Below, one piece after another: positions 16,463 through 25,243 of a stretch of DNA of 32,102 nt. A program made the position numbers and the translations under genes. The notes below the pieces were generated by a model that ran no database searches, had not been told where the DNA came from, and saw nothing but the letters and a program-made list of their open reading frames with translations. Numbering within the stretch: position 1 is the first letter of the stretch; every line of letters starts with the position of its first letter. The stretch is from Pseudomonas sp. (GTDB lineage Bacteria; Pseudomonadota; Gammaproteobacteria; Pseudomonadales; Pseudomonadaceae), in the NCBI RefSeq assembly GCF_030683065.1, contig NZ_JAUXMX010000018.1:1-32102 (forward strand), read 5' to 3'.

Positions 16463-16599
16463 GATTCACTCCTCGAATTGAGTTTGCTCTGGCAGCGGGC
16501 TTGCCTGCGATGCTTGAAAAGCAGCTATCGCAGCCAAGACTGCCCTTACCAAAAAAATAACTCGTTGTTTTATATCAGTAAATTAGATAAACGCTGACC

Positions 16600-16640
16600 C
16601 TTGCAGGAGCGCCCGCTGGACGACGAGGTTCTCCTGCAAG
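16600..16640. terminator. perfect 10-bp hairpin just after the multicopper oxidase stop
   Basis: CTTGCAGGAG and CTCCTGCAAG pair around 21 bases, 5 bases past the oxidase stop on the minus strand. No U tract follows. It may attenuate or stabilise the operon transcript before the cupredoxin gene. Confidence 0.5.
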
Positions 16641-16645
16641 TCGCA

Positions 16646-18058
16646 TCAGTGGCCGCTGTGACCGTCAGGTTTTCGCACCTGTACCTCAATCGGCTCGACG
16701 ATCGGCTGCTTAAGTGGCATCGACTGCCCACCCACCTGATTCGAGCGCGTCGGTGTGGCCAATTCGCCCGTCCACTCACGGGCCACGGTGCCAGGCGGAT
16801 GCTTGAACCAGCCGGGGTCGCGGTAGTCGCCTGCGGGCTGGTCCTTGCGCACCTTGAGTATGGTGAACATGCCGCCCATCTCCACCGAGCCAAAGGGGCC
16901 GTCGCCGGTCATCATCGGCACGGTGTTGTCTGGCAGCGGCATCTGCATCTCCGCCATGTCGGCCATGCCGCGCTCACCCATCACCATGTAATCGGGGATC
17001 AGCTTGCTGATGCGCCGAGTCATGTCGCGGTGATCAACCCCCACCAGAGTCGGCACGTCGTGGCCCATGGCGTTCATGGTGTGGTGGCTCTTGTGGCAAT
17101 GCAGGGCCCAGTCGCCCTCCTCGTCGGCAAGAAATTCCAGCTGACGCATCTGCCCCACCGCCACATCGGCAGTCACCTCCGGCCAGCGTGAACCCACAGG
17201 CGTCGGCCCGCCATCAGTGCCGGTGACCTCGAATTCATGGCCATGCACATGGATCGGGTGATTGGTCATGGTCAGGTTGCCAACGCGCAGACGTACCCGG
17301 TCGTTGTGCCGCACCACCAGCGGGTCGATACCGGGGAAGACCCGGCTGTTGAAGGTCCACAGGTTGAAGTCGAGCATCTGCATGATCTTCGGCGTGTAGG
17401 CGCCGGGCTCGATGTCGTAGGCGCTGAGCAGAAAGCAGAAGTCGCGGTCCACTTCGCTGATCAGCGGGTGGTGCGCCTTGGGGTGGGTGACCCAGAAGCC
17501 CATCATGCCCATGGCCATTTGCACCATCTCGTCGGCATGCGGGTGGTACATAAAGGTGCCGGGGCGGCGGGCGACGAACTCGTAAACGAAGGTCTTGCCT
17601 ACCGGGATCGCCGGCTGGGTCAGCCCCGCCACGCCGTCCATGCCATTGGGCAGGCGCTGGCCGTGCCAGTGGATGCTGGTGTGCTCGGGCAGCTTGTTGG
17701 TGACGAAGATACGCACCCGGTCGCCCTCCACCACCTCGATGGTCGGCCCCGGCGACTGGCCGTTATAGCCCCACAAATGAGCCGTGTAACCGGGTGCCAA
17801 CTCGCGCACCACGGGTTCTGCGACCAGATGGAACTCCTTGACCCCGTTATTCATGCGCCAGGGCAAGGTCCAGCCGTTAAGCGTGACCACCGGATTATAC
17901 GGCCGGCCACTCTGCGGCTGCAGCGGTGGCTGGGTGTCGGCACTGCCTTGCGAAACCGCTTCCGGCAGCCCGGCCAGGGATACCCGGCTGACCGCCGAGG
18001 TGGCGACAGCGGCAGTAATGGCGCTGGCACCGAGAAAGAAATCACGTCGTGAAACCAT
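16646..18058 (-). CDS. Tat-exported multicopper oxidase, copper resistance
   Basis: The protein has 470 residues. The N-terminus MVSRRDFFLGAS is a twin-arginine signal. Copper motifs occur in the expected order: HWH (130-132), HPH (172-174), HPIHVHGH (267-274) and HCHKSHH (320-326) with Met331 as the axial ligand, so all trinuclear and type 1 sites are present. There is no long Met-rich insert like CopA, but the stretch after residue 360 is Met-rich (MVMGERGMADMAEMQM). The expected role is periplasmic oxidation of Cu(I) to Cu(II). The gene starts 16 bases after the TolC-like stop and is co-transcribed with it. Confidence 0.92.
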   Translation of the reverse strand: MVSRRDFFLGASAITAAVATSAVSRVSLAGLPEAVSQGSADTQPPLQPQSGRPYNPVVTLNGWTLPWRMNNGVKEFHLVAEPVVRELAPGYTAHLWGYNGQSPGPTIEVVEGDRVRIFVTNKLPEHTSIHWHGQRLPNGMDGVAGLTQPAIPVGKTFVYEFVARRPGTFMYHPHADEMVQMAMGMMGFWVTHPKAHHPLISEVDRDFCFLLSAYDIEPGAYTPKIMQMLDFNLWTFNSRVFPGIDPLVVRHNDRVRLRVGNLTMTNHPIHVHGHEFEVTGTDGGPTPVGSRWPEVTADVAVGQMRQLEFLADEEGDWALHCHKSHHTMNAMGHDVPTLVGVDHRDMTRRISKLIPDYMVMGERGMADMAEMQMPLPDNTVPMMTGDGPFGSVEMGGMFTILKVRKDQPAGDYRDPGWFKHPPGTVAREWTGELATPTRSNQVGGQSMPLKQPIVEPIEVQVRKPDGHSGH

Positions 18059-18074
18059 GGGGAATTATCCTTGA

Positions 18075-19475
18075 TCAGTGCCCGGCGGGCTCGTCGGTAG
18101 CGGCCGCGGCCGGGGTGATCGATGAAAAGCTGGGGGTGCCCAGCAGCGCCATATCCAGATCGGTCTTGGCGATCCAGAAATCGCGCTGCGCCTGCAGGTA
18201 GCCCTGCACCGTCTGCACTTGCCGACGCGCATCGGCCAGCAGGTCGAAGGTGCTGATAAACATGCCGTTGTACTGCAGCAATTGTTCCTCGGCGATGCGC
18301 GCCCGCAGGGGCAACAACTCGTCGCGGTAATGGCGAGCAATGTCGTGGGCGACGCGGTAGCCCAGGTAGGCTTCGCGCACCTGGGAGCGGGCATTGATCG
18401 CCGTCTCGGCGGCGCGGTTGAGCGCCTGACGGTACTGCGCCTCGGCCCGTGCCACCTTGGCCCCACTCCAGTCGAACAACGGCAACTCGACACTGATCTC
18501 GTAGCCGCGCTGGGTCGGTTCTTCATTAGAACGGTTGCTGGCCACCCCAAGCTCCAGCACGTTGATAAAGCGCGTGGTGCGGCTCAGCCCCAGATTGCGC
18601 GCCAGGCGCTCGGCATCCAGGCGCACCGCCTGAATATCCAGACGCTGGGCCATGGCCAGACGCTCCACATCCTCTTGCGCCTCGGCCACCTTGGTCAGCT
18701 CGGGCAGGCGCTCGGGTAACTGAAAGGCGACCTGCTCACCCCACAACCCCAACAGACGACTGAGCTGCTCACGGCTGCGCACCCGTGCCTGCTCGGCATG
18801 CAGCAGGCTGAGCGCCGCCTCGGCGTAGAAACTCTGCTGCTGAGCCTGCTGCAGCTTGCTGAAGTTGCCCACCGCGGCCAGGCGCCGGGCCAGCTCCGCG
18901 CCAATCTCGGCGGCTTCCTGCACCTGGCGGGCGTAGACCAAGTGTTCTTCGGCGGCCACGGCGCTGTACCAGGCCTTGCGCGTCTGGCTGGCCAGCTCCA
19001 ACAAAGCCAGGCTGGTCTGGCGCTGCAGTTGCTCGAAACGCTGGGCCTCGATCCCCGCCACCATGGGCATGGCAATCAGCCGCGCCAGGTTGAAGTGCAG
19101 GCCGCGCTCGTACTCGACCTCGCTGCCCTTTTCCATACGGCCGAAGGAGAACCCCGGGTTGGGCAGACGCCCGGCCTGCACCCGCTCGGCTTCGCCAATG
19201 CCCAACTCGTCGAAACGGGCCTGCAGGCCGCGGTTATTCAGCAGCGCCAGTTGCACGGCTGCTTCCACATCCAGCGGCGCCACCAGTAATTCACTGACCC
19301 GCTGGGCGATCGCGCCCTGCCCGGCTTCATCCCTGGCCCACACCACCTCCTTGTCCAGATGCTGCTGGCTGGCCTGCTGCACCGCAGCAAAACCGCCGTC
19401 ATCACTGAAACGGGCGCAACCGGCCAGCAGCACAAGCCCGGCACAGAGCCCGCCCAGGCGTAAATAAACACTCAT
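18075..19475 (-). CDS. TolC-family outer-membrane efflux lipoprotein (CusC/CzcC-like)
   Basis: The protein has 466 residues from an ATG at 19475 with AAGGA 7 bases upstream. The frame is open to 19892, but that extension overlaps the upstream gene in another frame. LVLLAGC gives a lipobox with Cys20. The two long helical repeats typical of outer-membrane factors follow, each rich in Ala, Gln, Arg and Glu, with LLNNRGLQARFDELGIGEA and LFDWSGAKVARAEAQYRQAL as marker stretches. It would form the outer duct of an efflux pump, but no inner-membrane pump or adaptor is encoded here. It may pair with a pump encoded elsewhere. Confidence 0.9.
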   Translation of the reverse strand: MSVYLRLGGLCAGLVLLAGCARFSDDGGFAAVQQASQQHLDKEVVWARDEAGQGAIAQRVSELLVAPLDVEAAVQLALLNNRGLQARFDELGIGEAERVQAGRLPNPGFSFGRMEKGSEVEYERGLHFNLARLIAMPMVAGIEAQRFEQLQRQTSLALLELASQTRKAWYSAVAAEEHLVYARQVQEAAEIGAELARRLAAVGNFSKLQQAQQQSFYAEAALSLLHAEQARVRSREQLSRLLGLWGEQVAFQLPERLPELTKVAEAQEDVERLAMAQRLDIQAVRLDAERLARNLGLSRTTRFINVLELGVASNRSNEEPTQRGYEISVELPLFDWSGAKVARAEAQYRQALNRAAETAINARSQVREAYLGYRVAHDIARHYRDELLPLRARIAEEQLLQYNGMFISTFDLLADARRQVQTVQGYLQAQRDFWIAKTDLDMALLGTPSFSSITPAAAATDEPAGH

Positions 19476-19485
19476 ACGCGATTCC

Positions 19486-19845
19486 TTAGTGATGGCCATG
19501 GTGTTGATGCCCCATGGGCGCCATAGCAGGCGCTGTCGAGTTATCTGCGCCCGGCGCAGCCGCCGGTGACTGCGGCTGCTCGGGAGCGGCTTCCTCGGCA
19601 TAGGGTTCCAGGGCGTACGTGCGCCAGCCGCCGATTTGGCCAACCAGTTCGTTGGCCTCGCGCCAGCGCTCAAGCGGCTGTTCGCGCCAGCCCTGATAGT
19701 GCTCAAGCGGGGATTGGTAGGACAACGCCGACGCAGGCGCGGCGGCATCCAGGGGATTGGGCGGCATCGCCCAGGCGCCAGCAGGCAGCGCCAACAGGCC
19801 CAGCAAGGCGCAAGCGCGCCCCAGGGCAGCGGGTATAGGTAACAT
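19486..19845 (-). CDS. exported protein with His-rich C-terminus in copper operon
   Basis: The protein has 119 residues from an ATG at 19845. The signal peptide covers about 1-26 (PAGAWA). The mature part has a conserved-looking core, SPLEHYQGWREQPLERWREA then NELVGQIGGWRTYALEPYAE, and a Pro/Ala-rich linker ending in GHQHHGHH, a likely metal-binding tail. No Pfam family was recognised. It sits 10 bases upstream of the TolC-like gene, a position held by a similar small protein in many proteobacterial copper and heavy-metal efflux operons. A periplasmic metal-buffer role is inferred. Confidence 0.8.
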   Translation of the reverse strand: MLPIPAALGRACALLGLLALPAGAWAMPPNPLDAAAPASALSYQSPLEHYQGWREQPLERWREANELVGQIGGWRTYALEPYAEEAAPEQPQSPAAAPGADNSTAPAMAPMGHQHHGHH

Positions 19846-19926
19846 GATCGTTTCTCGCAGCAGGCACCTTCGGTAATACCGAGCAGGCGCAACCAAGTAA
19901 GGCGCTAAAGGCTTAACGCATTGGGC

Positions 19927-20325
19927 TTAGGCGAGAAAAAGGCGGGGGGGACGTTCCGGGGTTTCGTCGACATGGCCGACAAAGCGATCCAGCCGCGGTA
20001 ATGACGGCTCGATAGCCTGGGGTAGATTCTGGCTGATGGTGACCGAGGCAAATGCCACCGCCCCGACGCAAAAGGCGCAGAGGCTGCACAAGCTGTTATC
20101 CGCCTGGCTGGCGGGCTGAGTGTTGCCACTGGCGTAATGGCCACCATGACTGTCGAGCCCGTGTTGCTTGAGGGGCAACGCGCCAGGGTGATGAGCGGCC
20201 ATCTGCTGGCTACCCTGCTCGCTCTGCCCAGTTGCCGCACACAGCTGCATACCAAGCGCAGCCATGCCCTGGACGGGCAGTGCCAGCATAAGCATACAGA
20301 TCAGGGCAACTCGCAGTTTGCGCAT
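19927..20325 (-). CDS. exported Cys/His-rich small protein, first gene of copper operon (DUF2946/CopL-like)
   Basis: The protein has 132 residues. The signal peptide covers about 1-22 (MRKLRVALICMLMLALPVQG). The mature part has scattered His (HHPGALPLKQHG, HGGHY), then SLCSLCAFCVGAVAF with a CxxCxxC cluster and a short hydrophobic stretch. This layout resembles small DUF2946 or CopL-like proteins found upstream of copper-resistance genes. The C-terminal tail is Pro/Arg-rich. It is 81 bases upstream of the His-tailed gene, so likely the operon leader. The function is inferred from context. Confidence 0.75.
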   Translation of the reverse strand: MRKLRVALICMLMLALPVQGMAALGMQLCAATGQSEQGSQQMAAHHPGALPLKQHGLDSHGGHYASGNTQPASQADNSLCSLCAFCVGAVAFASVTISQNLPQAIEPSLPRLDRFVGHVDETPERPPRLFLA

Positions 20326-20432
20326 GGGCAGGCTCGGATAACGATAGGGCGATTATCCACCGATCCCTCGCGGTGTCCAGCAGCAACAGGTCTCCGGCCG
20401 CACACCCCTATTAAGAACCAGCAGCCTGAGAG

Positions 20433-20588
20433 GCCTGTCGGGCTTGACCGTTGCTAGCGAGGGAAAGCCCGGTTTGCGACAGTTCTGTTGCTTTTGCGAG
20501 GCGAATAGCTGGCCACGTAACGAGGGAAAGCAGCCAACATGGCCAAGTCCGGCTTTGCCGCAGTGGAACAGTGTTAAGCCCGACAGGC
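20433..20588. mobile_element. 156-base element bounded by 13-bp inverted repeats, MITE candidate
   Basis: GCCTGTCGGGCTT at 20433-20445 is exactly inverted as AAGCCCGACAGGC at 20576-20588. The interior holds no gene but repeats CGAGGGAAAGC at 20458 and 20521. It fills most of the gap between the copper operon and the next gene. No target-site duplication could be confirmed. Confidence 0.5.
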
Positions 20589-20636
20589 TCCTGGCCCATG
20601 GGCAAATAGCGCCGGCTATGGCTATGATCGACACTT

Positions 20637-21038
20637 ATGAACAGCCCATTGCCGATCCGCACCCCCTGCCCAACCGGCGTCTGCGACTGTGGCCTGGCAC
20701 AACTGCCGCAAGCCGCCGACGCCGACCTGCGCATCCTTATGCTTACCCGCAAGGAGGAAAAGCTCCTGCTCGAACGCCTGGAAAATATCCAGAGCCTGGA
20801 TGACCTCAAACACCTGCAGCAGCGCCTCCACCAGCAACTGGGTATTCGCCTGTCGGTCGCCCCGGGCTTCAACGAAGTGCGCAGCATGCGCGGCATCGCC
20901 ATACAACTCGATGAACACCCAGGGCTGTGCCGCAAGACCCGCCAGACCATCCCCGCCGCCATCCGCCGCGGCCTGGAAAAAAACCCACAAATCGCCTACG
21001 ACCTGCTCAACGCCCACGACCTGTTTCGCGATCTGTGA
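20637..21038 (+). CDS. conserved hypothetical protein with N-terminal Cys cluster
   Basis: The protein has 133 residues from an ATG at 20637. The N-terminus has PCPTGVCDCGL with Cys11, Cys16 and Cys18, and a fourth Cys lies near residue 96 (HPGLCRKTR). The middle is charged and helical (RKEEKLLLERLENIQSLDDL), and the end reads IPAAIRRGLEKNPQIAYDLL. No domain was recognised, but similar proteins appear to be widespread in Pseudomonas (memory, not a search). The Cys pattern could bind metal. There is no signal peptide. The decayed exchanger fragment starts 39 bases after the stop. Confidence 0.75.
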   Translation: MNSPLPIRTPCPTGVCDCGLAQLPQAADADLRILMLTRKEEKLLLERLENIQSLDDLKHLQQRLHQQLGIRLSVAPGFNEVRSMRGIAIQLDEHPGLCRKTRQTIPAAIRRGLEKNPQIAYDLLNAHDLFRDL

Positions 21039-21076
21039 CAGCCAATCTGCAATGTCTGCTCGTAAGCCCCCAGCCC

Positions 21077-21178
21077 TTGCCCCAGGACTGCACGGCAATC
21101 GCCAGCGGGATAATGTCGGCCAGCGACAGGACCTAGCCGAGCATGGCGGTGGCAAAGTGATTGGCCAATGGGGGCCGG
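21077..21178 (-). pseudogene. decayed 3' end of a CaCA sodium/calcium exchanger gene
   Basis: About 100 bases match, without gaps and with roughly four of five bases identical, the 3' end of the intact exchanger gene at 26015-26116. Translated on the minus strand it reads PPLANHFATAMLG, then a TAG stop where the intact protein has Tyr, then VLSLADIIPLAIAVQSWGKG; the intact gene reads RPLADQFATAMLGYVLPLT, then ITLLVITVQSWRK. Many differences fall at third codon positions, so it comes from a diverged gene, not a fresh duplication. Similarity ends near 21180, close to where the low-GC segment begins. Confidence 0.8.
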
Positions 21179-21346
21179 AAGGGCTTTCGACCCATAGCGG
21201 GCATAGGCCGCTGTATACGTTAAGCCATCGCGGCCCTTTAAGAGCAAGCCGCTAGCTCTGGCAATGCGCTAGTATCGAAGACTTTGCGCTGTAGTAGCCA
21301 TGAAGGCTGTGGGGCGATCGGTCAGACCAACGGTTGGGAGATAGGG

Positions 21347-24300
21347 ATGTTTAATCGTTTGAGCCTCTTACTTTGTTGGACGTCGAATAAAGTAAAAACG
21401 CTGGTTCAAGGAAGGTTGGCGCATTTCAAGCGTTACCATCGCGCGGGGCTCAAGGCATATCAGGCAGCGCGTAATTTCCTAGTGTTGCCTAGCGAGGACA
21501 ACGTCTTTGAACCTCTAACTCCCGTCATCCTGGAACCTGAGCGGTCTAGCCGCTATGAGCAAGAGCTGTGGCACGGTCTTAAGAACCCCCAGGTTCGTAA
21601 CATCGCGCTTACAGGTGAATACGGTGCTGGAAAAAGCAGCGTGATCCGTACTTTTGTCGACCGCCACCCTGAGTTCATTTACGCTTTCGTGTCATTGGCA
21701 ACGTTTGGCAAGGACACTTCGGAAGTAGACGATGATGAGGTGAACGCCAATGGGGGCGGAGAGTCCAGCTCTAACGCGAATGACCTCATCCGAACGGAAA
21801 AAATGGTAGGTGATCAGACAATAGATTTGGATCTCTTGACGCGGATTGAAGAGACTATTGTCCAGCAGTTGCTTTATGCAGTGCCGGCAAAAACGCTGCC
21901 CAAGACTCGCCTTAAGCGGATTACGCAGGCGTCAACGTTTTCGATCTGGTTGAAGACCTTTGGTTACGGCGCACTGATTCTAGCTGCGCTCAGATTGTAC
22001 CTTCCGACGGTGGAAAAACTCCCCAACATTGATCCCGCGTGGCTGCTTGAAGGACTCCTACTGATGCCAGTAGCCCTAGCGGTAAGCGTGGCGGCCATTG
22101 GGGGCATCTACTTCCTGCATGCTGGATTGAGGTTGGTTTCTCTTTTCAGTATCGACGGTCTTACGCTCAAGGGAGGGAAACTTGAAAGCACTCACCATGG
22201 ATCGGTACTTCACAAAAATATTGACGAGATTATTTACTGCTTTGAGCGTAGTACTATCGACGTTGTGGTAATTGAAGACTTAGATAGATTCGGCATACAC
22301 GATGTCTTCACCCGCTTGCGGGAAATCAACTTCATCATCAAGCAGTCCCCTCAGATCAAGCGCCCCGTCTATTTTGTTTATGCCCTGCGTGATGAGATGT
22401 TTGTAGTCGGTGAAAAGACGAAATTTTTTGACCTGATCATCCCTGTGATTCCGGTCATCAATTCTGAGAACTCTCGGGAAAAAATGTATGAGTCTCTCAA
22501 TCGCCGTTCCTTTAAAGGCAAACCTTTGGGCTCTGACTTACATACTGTATTAGTTGAGACCGTTTGTTACTACATTGATGACATGCGCGTGATCAAGAAT
22601 ATCGTCAACGAATTCGACATATTCTCAAGCATCCTTGCCACCAGCTTGTCGCTTGACCCCAACAAGTTGTTCGCGATTGTTGCTATTCGCAATCTTCATC
22701 CTGGTGCCTACGCCAAATTGGTAAAGCGTAAGGGCCCCATATATAAAGCTCTCCAGGACTTTCAGGGGTGGAAGGAGCTGCAAGTACAGCAATACAAGGA
22801 TCAAGTGGAAGATCTGCAACGCCAGCGACAGGAACATATACACGAGGTTGCGAGTAGCGTGTGTGAACTGCGCTCCTACGTCTGGCTCGAACTTCTGAAG
22901 CGCGCCGGCGCGAGTTCTGCAACCCATGTGCAATTAGGTGGGGATTACTACACAATAATAGATTTTATAACTGACGAAGTGTTTAATAAAATTTTTAGCC
23001 AAAATGTGAAAATACAAACTGCAGTGTTTGAGTCTAATTACGGCCGCTACTTCCAGAAGTCTGAAAGTGTAAATAATCAGGAATTACTGAGCTCGACATT
23101 CTACAAAAAAAGGTATGCCGCGCTCCAGCGGTCTGTTGGTCAAGTCAATATTGATATAGCTGCTCTTCAGAAAAGATCAAATCAGATCACTCGGATTTCA
23201 TTCAGGTCTGCGGCCAAAGGGGATTACGGTGAGGTGATTCGGCAGATATTAAAAGGATATGATGTTGTGAGTTATCTGATACGGGCTGGATACTTCGAGA
23301 CAGATTACACAGACTATTTTGGCTATTTCTATGAGGGTTCGTTGACCCCTGATGACAAAAATCTGATTTTGGACGTCAGGCGCGGAATATCACCTGGCGT
23401 CACAACCAACATCGACAATCCTCATGCGTTTTTGGAGAAGCTCGAAGGCGAAGATCTTGATGGTGGCAGAGGCATTATTGCCGATTTTATTAACTATCTC
23501 TGTAACCGTCCGTATCGACATGCCGCGTCTCACCTAGAAGTTGGAAAGCTAGCTATTATTCTGCGCAGTGGCTGCGACGGGCATATAGATAGGATGGCAG
23601 AAGCTACGCAAGAGTTGTTGCAACGGAGTAATTTGGCTCACTTCATTAAAGCTGTCTTCGACCTTGAGCCTCGATTGTTTCGGCAGCTATTCGAAGCAGC
23701 GTCCTTATTTGAGCCAGCTGGCATCAGGCAATCATTTATATGTGCAATTTTCAATAATTTAAGTGCGACGGATATAAAGCTTCTCGCTCAGGATGAGCAG
23801 GCAAGTCTCTATCCCGTTGTCGCAGCCCTTGAAGATGTATCACTTTTGATACCGGGACTGGAGGCTGATGAGGGCGGTTGGGCTTGGCTGCGAGCAAGAT
23901 CGGTCGCATTTGGGCGGCTGGGAAACAGCGCTGCACTTGCGGATCTCAAGAAGCTGATCTCTTGGGGTTGCATAGAGGTCAACCTGATTATGCTTACGCT
24001 CATCTGTGCAAAGGCTGAGTCCGAGAATGAGCTAGGAGCCGTCAAACTTAAGAGGGTAAATAGCGGAGTAGTTTCCTTTCGCCGTCTAAAAGCGCTGAGC
24101 ATTGAGGGTTTGGAAGAGCTGCTGCTTGAATCGCCGGAGCTATTCATCACCGAGCTCCTTGATCAGGCCGGTATGCTTGATGAATCAGCGGAGTCGCTGG
24201 CCCAGCTGCTGAGCGCTCTCCACAAGTATCAAGAGCTTGCAGAACAACTATTTGACTGCACAGAGTGCCACCTCAACAGACTTGAGGATGCACCGCCTAC

Positions 24301-25243
24301 GATTTGGGGAAAAGTGCTGGAAGCAGATCGAGTCTCCGCGAAAGTTGAAGCTGCCTGGACCTTCTTTGATGAGGTTATTACATCGTCGAAGACCGCAGAT
24401 AATAAGCAAGTTGTTGGCGTAGAGGATGAATCAATATTTGCTGAGTTCATTGCTCGTAATGTGCGCGAACTACAAGGCAAACTCTGGCGGCTCAATAGCT
24501 CTGACGCTAGCTTGCAGCGGTACTTGATTACCTCATCAGATGTCAGCATGGAGACACTCATGCCTCTGCTCGCTGGCGTGGTTCTGGAGGATGTCTCGGT
24601 GCTCAGCGGAACGCTACCGAGCGATCGCTGGCCTGTGTTTGCTAGCTCCGCCTTTCTACCGTACAGCTCTGAAGTCCGAAATGCTGTGGTGACACAATGT
24701 GCCCCCTTAGAGGGTTTGTATCTCGCCTCGCGGTGGGTGGAGGCTCGTTGCGAGATCGACCTTTCTCAACTCACCTTGAAGACAGTAATCACTCTCAGTA
24801 AGCACAATGCACTCTCCCTCGAGGAGAAGGTTCAAATGTGGTCCAGCATTGTGTTGGAGAATATTGTAAGCAATCTGGATGCATTGGAGACACTCGCGCG
24901 AGTGTGCTCTGCTGCAAACCAACAAGCCGTCCGCTTTTCCGACCCATTCATTCAGGTGCTCCGCGTGCTAGTGACCGAGCCGGAGCTAACGTCGGATCAA
25001 CGTACAGAAATACTGATCCAGTGTTTGCCCTCGATGAGCTGGCCAGATGCATCGAACCTGCTAGGGCAGTTATCCGAAATTGGCTTCAGAAAGCTGGGGC
25101 CTAAAAGTAGGAAAATGGAGGTGTCAAACAATGACCTCAATCTGCGGTTGGTGAATGCCCTCAAATCGAGAGATTTTTTGAGCACTGTCACTCCATTGGG
25201 TGACGTGATCAGAGCAACGTCCAAACCCCGTGGAATGGTATAA
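21347..25243 (+). CDS. YobI-like P-loop NTPase with membrane segments and long helical C-terminus, candidate conflict/defence protein
   Basis: The protein has 1298 residues from an ATG at 21347 behind GGGAG. FEPLTPVILEPE (54-65) precedes a Walker A motif, LTGEYGAGKSSVI (88-100). Two hydrophobic segments (about 205-220 and 232-262) are inserted before Walker B, VVVIEDLDRF (306-315). RPVYFVYALRDEMF (339-352) and FFDLIIPVIPVINSENS follow. This order matches the YobI NTPase family (PF20693), placed by comparative genomics among predicted conflict systems. A coiled-coil-like stretch (about 465-515) and some 700 helical, Leu-rich residues follow; no nuclease or other effector is recognisable. Base composition is visibly more AT-rich than the neighbours. 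It is a solitary gene. Confidence 0.85.
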   Translation: MFNRLSLLLCWTSNKVKTLVQGRLAHFKRYHRAGLKAYQAARNFLVLPSEDNVFEPLTPVILEPERSSRYEQELWHGLKNPQVRNIALTGEYGAGKSSVIRTFVDRHPEFIYAFVSLATFGKDTSEVDDDEVNANGGGESSSNANDLIRTEKMVGDQTIDLDLLTRIEETIVQQLLYAVPAKTLPKTRLKRITQASTFSIWLKTFGYGALILAALRLYLPTVEKLPNIDPAWLLEGLLLMPVALAVSVAAIGGIYFLHAGLRLVSLFSIDGLTLKGGKLESTHHGSVLHKNIDEIIYCFERSTIDVVVIEDLDRFGIHDVFTRLREINFIIKQSPQIKRPVYFVYALRDEMFVVGEKTKFFDLIIPVIPVINSENSREKMYESLNRRSFKGKPLGSDLHTVLVETVCYYIDDMRVIKNIVNEFDIFSSILATSLSLDPNKLFAIVAIRNLHPGAYAKLVKRKGPIYKALQDFQGWKELQVQQYKDQVEDLQRQRQEHIHEVASSVCELRSYVWLELLKRAGASSATHVQLGGDYYTIIDFITDEVFNKIFSQNVKIQTAVFESNYGRYFQKSESVNNQELLSSTFYKKRYAALQRSVGQVNIDIAALQKRSNQITRISFRSAAKGDYGEVIRQILKGYDVVSYLIRAGYFETDYTDYFGYFYEGSLTPDDKNLILDVRRGISPGVTTNIDNPHAFLEKLEGEDLDGGRGIIADFINYLCNRPYRHAASHLEVGKLAIILRSGCDGHIDRMAEATQELLQRSNLAHFIKAVFDLEPRLFRQLFEAASLFEPAGIRQSFICAIFNNLSATDIKLLAQDEQASLYPVVAALEDVSLLIPGLEADEGGWAWLRARSVAFGRLGNSAALADLKKLISWGCIEVNLIMLTLICAKAESENELGAVKLKRVNSGVVSFRRLKALSIEGLEELLLESPELFITELLDQAGMLDESAESLAQLLSALHKYQELAEQLFDCTECHLNRLEDAPPTIWGKVLEADRVSAKVEAAWTFFDEVITSSKTADNKQVVGVEDESIFAEFIARNVRELQGKLWRLNSSDASLQRYLITSSDVSMETLMPLLAGVVLEDVSVLSGTLPSDRWPVFASSAFLPYSSEVRNAVVTQCAPLEGLYLASRWVEARCEIDLSQLTLKTVITLSKHNALSLEEKVQMWSSIVLENIVSNLDALETLARVCSAANQQAVRFSDPFIQVLRVLVTEPELTSDQRTEILIQCLPSMSWPDASNLLGQLSEIGFRKLGPKSRKMEVSNNDLNLRLVNALKSRDFLSTVTPLGDVIRATSKPRGMV

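Noticed and set aside
19476..19892. N-terminal extension of the TolC-like protein to 605 residues
   Set aside because: The extension overlaps the His-tailed exported protein gene in another frame, while the lipoprotein signal and ribosome site support the start at 19475.
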